Shown: in pieces, positions 42,021 to 46,564 of the stretch
Layout of the letters: each line of letters opens with the position of its first letter
Numbering within the stretch: the first letter of the stretch is position 1
NCBI RefSeq assembly: GCF_003149145.1
Contig: NZ_QGDQ01000038.1
Coordinates: 1-46,564, forward strand
Source: Quadrisphaera granulorum
GTDB taxonomy: Bacteria; Actinomycetota; Actinomycetes; Actinomycetales; Quadrisphaeraceae
Direction of reading: 5' to 3'
Length of the DNA: 46,564 nucleotides
The notes under the pieces: model-generated
Told to the model about the DNA's origin: nothing
Database searches by the model: none
The model's input: only the letters and a program-made list of their open reading frames with translations
Position numbers and translations under genes: made by a program

Positions 42021-43873
42021 GCGGCGCTCCCCCGTCCGACGTCTCCGGCGCGGGCCACGGCGGCCGCGGCCTGCCGCAGCTGGGAGCCGATCTCGGCCTC
42101 GCCGTGCTGGGTGCCAAGCCGCTCGGGGAGCAGCTGGGCCAAGGAGTGCTGTTCGTCGTCGAGGAGTGCCTCGACGCGGGCGATGAGGTCGGCGCGGGCC
42201 GCGGCGGCGAGCTGGCGCACGGCCTGGTCACCGAAGGCGGCTTCGAGCACGCGCTGCGCGAGCGCTGCGGTGAGTGCGGCGATGCCCGCCTCGGCGCCGG
42301 TGAGACCGGCGCTGGCGGCGAACACCACGAGCATGAGCACTGCGCCCGCTCCGCTGACGCCGAGGCTGTAGAAGAGGGCGCGGCTGCGCTTGCCTTCGCC
42401 CTGGGCGCGCACGAGATCGAGCACGTGCTGCTGCCAGTCGCGGACGAGGCGTTCGACGTCGGCGGTGAAACCGTCACGCAGCTGCGGGTCGCTGGCCCCG
42501 TCGGGTGCGTTGGCCAGCACCGCGGCACCGGAGGGACGGGCGCGCCAGCGCAGCAGCGCGTTCTGCCGGGCGCTTCCGGCGGCGTCGATGACGAGAGCGG
42601 CGACGCCCGTGACCAGCGCCTCCCCCAGCCTGTCGGCCGGGGGTGCCTTGCGGCGCACAGCAGCGGCGATCCGGTCACGCACCCGACCGACGCCCGCCTG
42701 GAGGCTGGCGAACAGCTCGCCAGTGCCGACGAACTCCTGCCAGCGCGCGAGCACTTCACCGCGCAGCAGCGTGCCGTCGGACAGGTGGTCCTGCAGGCCT
42801 TCGGTGGCGTCGGCGTAGGCGCCGTGGAGGTCGGCCAGGAGCGACCGCTCCTCGGCGTCCTGAGCGTCTGCGGCGTCGGCAAGACGCGGCACTCGCGTGG
42901 CCAGGGAGACGAGCGCGCCCGAGAGGGTGCGACGGACGACGACGTCGCGGCTGCGCGCGTCCACGCTGATGCCGGCCAGCCAACGCCGCAGCGGCGCCAT
43001 CTGGGCCCGCGGCAGCAGGCCAGCCTCCAGCGAGCACTCGGCGATGGTGAACAGCGGCGCTGCCTTGAGGCCGGCCTCGGCCAGCATCCGCGCGAGGTCG
43101 GTGCGGACCTCCGCGAGTGCCTCCGGGGGGATCCTGTCGAGCACCACGGCCACCGCGGTGCCACGCTCGGTGGCGGTGCGCAGCACCTCCCACGGCACGG
43201 CATCGGCGTAGCGGGCTGCGGTGGTGGTGAACAGCCACAGGTCGGCGGCGCCGAGCAGCTGGACGGCGAGGTCACGGTTGGACTCGACCACAGAGTCAAC
43301 GTCGGGAGCGTCCAGCAGCGCCAGCCCCGCCGGCAGGTGCTCGACCTCCACCAGCCGCAGCCCCTTCGCTCCCGCCACGGAGGGGTGCGTGGGATCGGGG
43401 ACGTCGGAGCCGGTGGTCCGTGCCAGACCCGGCAGCACCGCGTCGGACAGGAAGTGCGCCGCGTCAGCCGGGGAGTGCACGAGCACCGGGTAGCGCGTGG
43501 TGGGCCGCAGCACCCCCGATGTCGTCACCTGCCGCCCGACGAAGCTGTTCACCAGCGTCGACTTGCCCGCCCCCGTGGACCCACCGACGACGGCGAGCAG
43601 CGGCGCGTCGAGGCGCCGCAGGCGCGGCAGCAGATAGTCGTCGAGTTGGGCGAGCAGCTGGTCACGCTCGGCACGGGCACGGTCGGCTCCGGACGCGTCG
43701 AGCGGGAGGTCCAGATCAGCAACCAGCACGCGGAGCTGCTCCACCGGCTCGAGCAGGGACGACGCCGAGGTCGGCACGGGAGACGATGGCGACGACGACG
43801 ACGGCGACGGGGATGCCGCTGCCGCAGACGTAGTCACCTGCTCAGCCTGCCGTCCGCCTCTGACAGGCGCCAC
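42017..43873 (-). CDS. dynamin-family GTPase, partner of the downstream GTPase
   Basis: A 618-residue dynamin-like protein: P-loop 'GGSTGAGKSTLVNSFVG', G2 'GVLRPTTRYPVLV', G3 'LLDAPDVDS'. The G4 region reads 'VVLDRIPPEA' without N/TKxD, so nucleotide specificity may be relaxed. Two hydrophobic stretches (about residues 493-540) probably form a membrane hairpin. The N-terminal 40 residues are Ser/Pro-rich from triplet repeats. The start may be 43873 (GTG) or 43837 (GTG). It is the first gene of a two-gene unit; the tRNA-Arg gene lies 87 bases upstream on the other strand. Confidence 0.87.
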   Translation of the reverse strand: MAPVRGGRQAEQVTTSAAAASPSPSSSSPSSPVPTSASSLLEPVEQLRVLVADLDLPLDASGADRARAERDQLLAQLDDYLLPRLRRLDAPLLAVVGGSTGAGKSTLVNSFVGRQVTTSGVLRPTTRYPVLVHSPADAAHFLSDAVLPGLARTTGSDVPDPTHPSVAGAKGLRLVEVEHLPAGLALLDAPDVDSVVESNRDLAVQLLGAADLWLFTTTAARYADAVPWEVLRTATERGTAVAVVLDRIPPEALAEVRTDLARMLAEAGLKAAPLFTIAECSLEAGLLPRAQMAPLRRWLAGISVDARSRDVVVRRTLSGALVSLATRVPRLADAADAQDAEERSLLADLHGAYADATEGLQDHLSDGTLLRGEVLARWQEFVGTGELFASLQAGVGRVRDRIAAAVRRKAPPADRLGEALVTGVAALVIDAAGSARQNALLRWRARPSGAAVLANAPDGASDPQLRDGFTADVERLVRDWQQHVLDLVRAQGEGKRSRALFYSLGVSGAGAVLMLVVFAASAGLTGAEAGIAALTAALAQRVLEAAFGDQAVRQLAAAARADLIARVEALLDDEQHSLAQLLPERLGTQHGEAEIGSQLRQAAAAVARAGDVGRGSAA

Positions 43874-43960
43874 TACCGGCCCCCAGATCGGCGCAAGCGA
43901 CGGCGTGCTGCGCGGCGCGTCGTGACGCCTACGCTGTGCGGCGGCGCGGAGACGCGTTAC

Positions 43961-44032
43961 GCCCTCGTAGCTCAGCGGAAGAGCACCGGACTTCTAATCC
44001 GATGGTCGCTGGTTCGAATCCAGCCGGGGGCG
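43961..44032 (+). tRNA. tRNA-Arg (anticodon TCT)
   Basis: A full cloverleaf: acceptor GCCCTCG / CGGGGGC (one G-U), D stem GCTC/GAGC, anticodon loop CTTCTAA with TCT (reads AGA), and T arm GCTGG-TTCGAAT-CCAGC. The CCA end is not encoded. The outermost anticodon-stem pair is C-A, i.e. mismatched. It is the likely integration site of the element that follows. Confidence 0.95.
43990..44032 (+). other. probable attachment site (attL) in the tRNA 3' half
   Basis: A tyrosine integrase gene with an excisionase lies immediately 3' of the tRNA, the usual sign of integration into a tRNA gene. The crossover core should lie in the 3' half (anticodon to end). The second copy, which would prove it, is not in this window, so exact limits are unknown. 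Confidence 0.5.
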
Positions 44033-44120
44033 CCGACGTCCGTGCAGGTCAGAGGCTGTTTCCTGGCTTACCGCCCCAGGCCCTAGAGGCATCGTCACCA
44101 CAAACTACCCACATAGCCCT

Positions 44121-45248
44121 TCACGAGGCCTCCTTGCGCTTGCTCGCGAGGAAGTCCCGGTGCGCCTGGTCCATCCGCTTCGCCAGCGCCTGCCGATCCT
44201 TGCGGAAGAGGCCCGTATAGACGTCCAGCGTCATCGCTGCCGACGCATGCCCGAGCATCTCCTGCACCGACTTCACTGAGGCGCCTGAAGAGATGGCCAT
44301 GCTCGCAGCAGCGTGGCGCAGGTCGTGCGGGGTGAACCCCACGATGCCTGCCTTGCGCATCGCGGGGTCGAAGATGCGGCGTCGCCAGTTGCTCAGACGC
44401 AGGACGCCTCCCTCGGGTGCCTCGAAGAGCGGCTCATCAGGTCCGCGCCCGTCAGCGCGTGCCGTCAGGTCGGGCACGAGGAAGCCAGGCACGTTCACCC
44501 AGCGGTCCTTGTCGTTCTTGGTGTAGTCGCTCCACATGAGCTTCCCTCGGAGCTCGCTGACTGAGGCTGCGACGTGCAGTTCTCCGATGCTGGGGTCGAA
44601 GTCGGCCACGCGGAGTGCAGCGAGCTCACCGAAGCGGAGTCCCGTCTGGGCCATCGTCTGCACCACATCCTGGTCCTGACCTGCGGCTTCGGACAGTGCA
44701 TGGACCTGGTCACGGCTGGGGACGTTCTGCTTCGGCTTGGCCGGGCGCGGCAGAGAGACGCGCGCAGCCGGGTTCATGGCCAGGCGAGAGTCGCTCACGG
44801 CGTAGCCCAGCATCAGCGCCAGCACCCGGTGCGCCTGACGCACAGACGACGCAGACAACGGCGTCTTCCTATTCTTGGCCGGCTTCGTGCTCAGCTTCCC
44901 AACCCAGGCGGCCACGGCACTGTGCTCCACCTGGTCCAGGCGCACGTGGCCCCACGAGGGCAGCACGTGAAGGTTGAGGGTGTTTTCGTAGCGGTCCCGA
45001 GTGGTTGCCTTGAGATGAGGCTGAGCAGCGAGCCACGTCTCTGACCACTCAGAGATGGTGATGCGGGAGCGAGCCGGGGCCGTATGAGTTCCCGAGACTA
45101 TGGCGGCAGTGCGGCCGTTGAGCCACTGCCGTGCGTCGGTCTTCTTCTCGAACCGCTTTTCGTGCTGCTTGCCGGAGGCGTCTCTGTATCGCGCCCGATA
45201 ACGCGTACGTCCACCAGGGGTCTCGAACTTGTGAATCGATCCGGCCAT
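44121..45248 (-). CDS. int: site-specific tyrosine recombinase (phage/ICE integrase)
   Basis: A 375-residue integrase: an N-terminal arm-binding part ('GSIHKFETPGGRTRYRARYRD'), a SAM-like core-binding domain, and a catalytic domain with R ('TGLRFGELAAL'), 'HDLRHAAASM' (H-x-x-R), 'LGHASAAMTLDVYTGLF' (H and nucleophile Tyr). It recombines attP with the tRNA-Arg site. The start is the ATG at 45248 (M-A-G-S-I-H-K). It faces the tRNA, and an excisionase gene is divergent from it. The codon pattern is slightly less GC-rich than in the chromosomal genes to the left. Confidence 0.95.
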   Translation of the reverse strand: MAGSIHKFETPGGRTRYRARYRDASGKQHEKRFEKKTDARQWLNGRTAAIVSGTHTAPARSRITISEWSETWLAAQPHLKATTRDRYENTLNLHVLPSWGHVRLDQVEHSAVAAWVGKLSTKPAKNRKTPLSASSVRQAHRVLALMLGYAVSDSRLAMNPAARVSLPRPAKPKQNVPSRDQVHALSEAAGQDQDVVQTMAQTGLRFGELAALRVADFDPSIGELHVAASVSELRGKLMWSDYTKNDKDRWVNVPGFLVPDLTARADGRGPDEPLFEAPEGGVLRLSNWRRRIFDPAMRKAGIVGFTPHDLRHAAASMAISSGASVKSVQEMLGHASAAMTLDVYTGLFRKDRQALAKRMDQAHRDFLASKRKEAS

Positions 45249-45370
45249 GCTCAAATTGTCCTGGAATGCGGTGCTTTGCTTCTGTATGCGTTGGGCCGAT
45301 TGGGGGACGGTCTGGCCGCCTGGCATCGCTTCTTCACTTCACCAGCTCAGCTGCCCCGCAGGCTGATTTC

Positions 45371-45550
45371 ATGAGCGAGCACCTGACCCCGGCGGAGGCA
45401 GCGGCATATCTAAAGCGGTCCCCTGAGACCCTGCGCTACTGGCGCCACTGCTCGAAGGGACCGACCTTTTTCCGCATGGAGAGTCGCGTTTTCTACGACC
45501 GCGCGGAACTCGATCACTGGCTCGATCGGCTCCGAAAGCAGGCTCAGTAG
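45371..45550 (+). CDS. xis: excisionase / MerR-like helix-turn-helix protein
   Basis: A 59-residue winged-helix protein 'LTPAEAAAYLKRSPETLRYW' with 'FYDRAELDHWLD', the standard excisionase (AlpA/MerR-type) pattern. It would bind the attachment site and direct Int toward excision. ATG at 45371. It is divergent from int with a 122-base gap that must hold both promoters. Its end overlaps the last bases of the convergent small gene. Confidence 0.9.
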   Translation: MSEHLTPAEAAAYLKRSPETLRYWRHCSKGPTFFRMESRVFYDRAELDHWLDRLRKQAQ

Positions 45551-45843
45551 ATCGTCTGGCACGGCCAGGTGGTGCTGACGTGCTCATGGCCAAGGCACTC
45601 GGCCAGGGTCACGTCGACCAGCTCGGTCATCACCGGCCAGTGGCTCATCGGCGAGCGGTCCTCGTGGTCGCTGATCACGTGCTCCAGCACCAACCGGTCC
45701 AGCATCGCGGCGTGCTCGCGGCCCTGGACCTCCATCAGCGCCAGGTGCTCCTGCACGATGGCGAGGATCTCCCCGGTCGTCATGAGCATGGTCAGCATCT
45801 GCCCGCCGCTGGTGACGGCTGCGAGGGCGACGTGACGGGTCAC
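45544..45843 (-). CDS. small hypothetical element protein (99 aa)
   Basis: Starts at the GTG at 45843, overlapping the stop of the next gene upstream by 4 bases (GTGA). The sequence is mainly helical ('ILAIVQEHLALMEVQGREHAAMLDRLVLEHVI') with a C-terminal 'CLGHEHVSTTWPCQTIY' that has two cysteines and two histidines. I do not recognise a family. The overlap chain with the two genes upstream argues that it is a real gene of the element. Confidence 0.65.
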   Translation of the reverse strand: MTRHVALAAVTSGGQMLTMLMTTGEILAIVQEHLALMEVQGREHAAMLDRLVLEHVISDHEDRSPMSHWPVMTELVDVTLAECLGHEHVSTTWPCQTIY

Positions 45844-46022
45844 TGCTGTCCCAGCATGTCGCGCAGCACCTGGCGTACGCCCTTGTAGGTCTCGCACCGG
45901 TGCGACGAGACCGGGCGCCCGTCCACCACGTCGTCGGCGATGACCTGCGCGATGAGGCCCACCATGACCTCCACGCGCTGCACCTGCTCGCGCGCCAGGG
46001 GCGAGCTCACAGCAGTGACCAC
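45840..46022 (-). CDS. small hypothetical element protein (60 aa)
   Basis: 'MVTAVSSPLAREQVQRVEVM' followed by a hydrophobic/helical segment and a basic C-terminus. Its stop overlaps the following gene by 4 bases, and its start overlaps the end of the cysteine-containing gene upstream. No family recognised. Confidence 0.55.
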   Translation of the reverse strand: MVTAVSSPLAREQVQRVEVMVGLIAQVIADDVVDGRPVSSHRCETYKGVRQVLRDMLGQQ

Positions 46023-46162
46023 CAGGAGAATGAGCCGCCGCCACGACTCTTCTCGCGGCGCTGCTGCTGGCGCTCACGGTCCTCGCGGTAGCGCTGCTGC
46101 TGGCAGGGGTGGCAGTCGCTCCAGCTCGTCATCCAGTGCCCGCAGGTGCGATAATCGCGCAT
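46007..46162 (-). CDS. small cysteine/arginine-rich element protein
   Basis: About 51 residues from the ATG at 46162: 'MRDYRTCGHWMTSWSDCHPC' then an Arg/Gln-rich helix and 'GGGSFSWWSLL'. The C-x2-W... C-x2-C spacing suggests a small zinc ribbon. A longer form from the GTG at 46195 is possible. The start codon lies in one arm of an inverted repeat CATACT...AGTATG (46160-46184), which could be an operator. Confidence 0.55.
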   Translation of the reverse strand: MRDYRTCGHWMTSWSDCHPCQQQRYREDRERQQQRREKSRGGGSFSWWSLL

Positions 46163-46240
46163 ACTGAGCACCATACCGAGTATGATTGAACCCACGGCAG
46201 GCTAGCTGGCCCGCCCGGGTGACCTCGTTAGGGTGCTGCT

Positions 46241-46456
46241 GTGAGCGACGTGCGTGACCTCCTCGCCGAGGCGTCCGCCCGGCTGGCTGAGACCGACGCC
46301 GTGCGCTCCCAGCGGCTGGCCGAGCGGGACGCCCTGATCGAGCGGGCGCGAGCGGAGCAGGTGCCATGGGTGGAGATCGAGGCACTGACGGGACTGACCC
46401 GGGGAGCAGTGGCGAAGGCGCTGCGCAGGGCCGCAGGGGCTGGCTCCAGCGACTGA
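46241..46456 (+). CDS. small helix-turn-helix protein of the element
   Basis: A 71-residue protein from the GTG at 46241. The N-terminal half is a charged helix ('LLAEASARLAETDAVRSQRL'), the C-terminal half a helix-turn-helix-like motif ('PWVEIEALTGLTRGAVAKAL', resembling sigma/AsnC-type HTHs). Proteins of this kind are common in actinobacterial integrated elements near the replication genes. It is divergent from the small-gene cluster. Confidence 0.65.
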   Translation: MSDVRDLLAEASARLAETDAVRSQRLAERDALIERARAEQVPWVEIEALTGLTRGAVAKALRRAAGAGSSD

Positions 46457-46487
46457 GGGACCGCCAGGCGAGGAATGATCAGAACCT

Positions 46488-46564
46488 GTGGATGACCGGG
46501 CGGGTCGTACCTTCCCGGTGATCTCCACACCCAACGAGAAGAAGATCAGCGTTGCAGCGCTGTT
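46488..46564 (+). CDS. partial open frame cut by right edge
   Basis: A GTG at 46488 opens a frame to the end of the window (25 codons: 'VDDRAGRTFPVIST' then P-N-E-K-K-I-S-V). An internal start is equally possible. It would be the next gene of the integrated element, but too little is visible to name it. Confidence 0.35.
   Translation, partial: MDDRAGRTFPVISTPNEKKISVAAL

Noticed and set aside
40720-43299. Open frame of 859 codons overlapping both dynamin-like genes in another frame
   Set aside because: Arg/Pro/Ser-rich with no motif; the frames in use show intact GTPase motifs.

Overview
This is chromosomal DNA of a high-GC actinobacterium. GTG starts are frequent, many genes overlap by 4 bases at stop/start junctions, and there is an Eis-type acetyltransferase, a mycothiol-type nitroreductase relative, a DtxR/IdeR-type iron box and GlnR-like motifs. 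As I remember the Mycobacterium tuberculosis map, nei2-rpiB-nitroreductase-pepN (about 2.2-7.2 kb), glbO (29.6 kb) and the thioesterase/ettA/ssb genes (34-39.5 kb) follow the Rv2464c-Rv2478c order, so much of the window is an old chromosomal backbone with genes inserted into it. The genus cannot be fixed from the sequence; a Kineosporiales/Quadrisphaera-like organism is only a guess.

Layout. 0-2.1 kb: an unassigned stretch, a LysR-type DNA-binding domain without an effector domain, and a membrane SpoIIE-type phosphatase. 2.2-7.2 kb: DNA repair (nei2), pentose phosphate (rpiB), thioredoxin-fold protein, aminopeptidase N. 7.4-18.4 kb: class A penicillin-binding protein, a DUF3298-type lipoprotein, eis-like acetyltransferase, malQ, prolyl oligopeptidase and an MscS channel. 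18.9-21.4 kb: two overlapping Rossmann-fold oxidoreductase genes. 21.6-30.1 kb: a complete urea ABC importer (urtABCDE), an NCS1 permease, two TetR-type regulators and a truncated haemoglobin, in one direction and mostly translationally coupled; GlnR-like half-sites precede urtA and the permease. 30.2-33.6 kb: PRC-barrel protein, a two-gene ABC exporter with a TTG start, and an iron-box-controlled siderophore-binding protein whose lipobox cysteine has become tryptophan. 33.7-40.2 kb: two thioesterases, hypothetical proteins, ettA, an ssb paralogue and a GNAT acetyltransferase. 40.2-43.9 kb: a pair of dynamin-like GTPases.

At 43.96 kb a tRNA-Arg(TCT) gene marks the edge of an integrated element that runs to the right end: tyrosine integrase, excisionase, a set of tiny overlapping genes and the start of another gene. 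The distal attachment site lies outside the window.

The most unusual feature is the intergenic DNA. Several families of short palindromic or tandem repeats fill almost every gap between genes: 17 copies of GTGATCATGG/CCATGATCAC in six gaps, paired CGCACTTTCCGCGGCAAGTGCG-like hairpins at three loci, a GTGCAGGAC-TTGATCG family in tandem and solo forms, 20-base tandem units, and TGCAGAA hairpins. In-frame GAC/GTC-type triplet tracts also occur in many unrelated genes. No transposase or RAYT-like gene that could explain the repeats is present.
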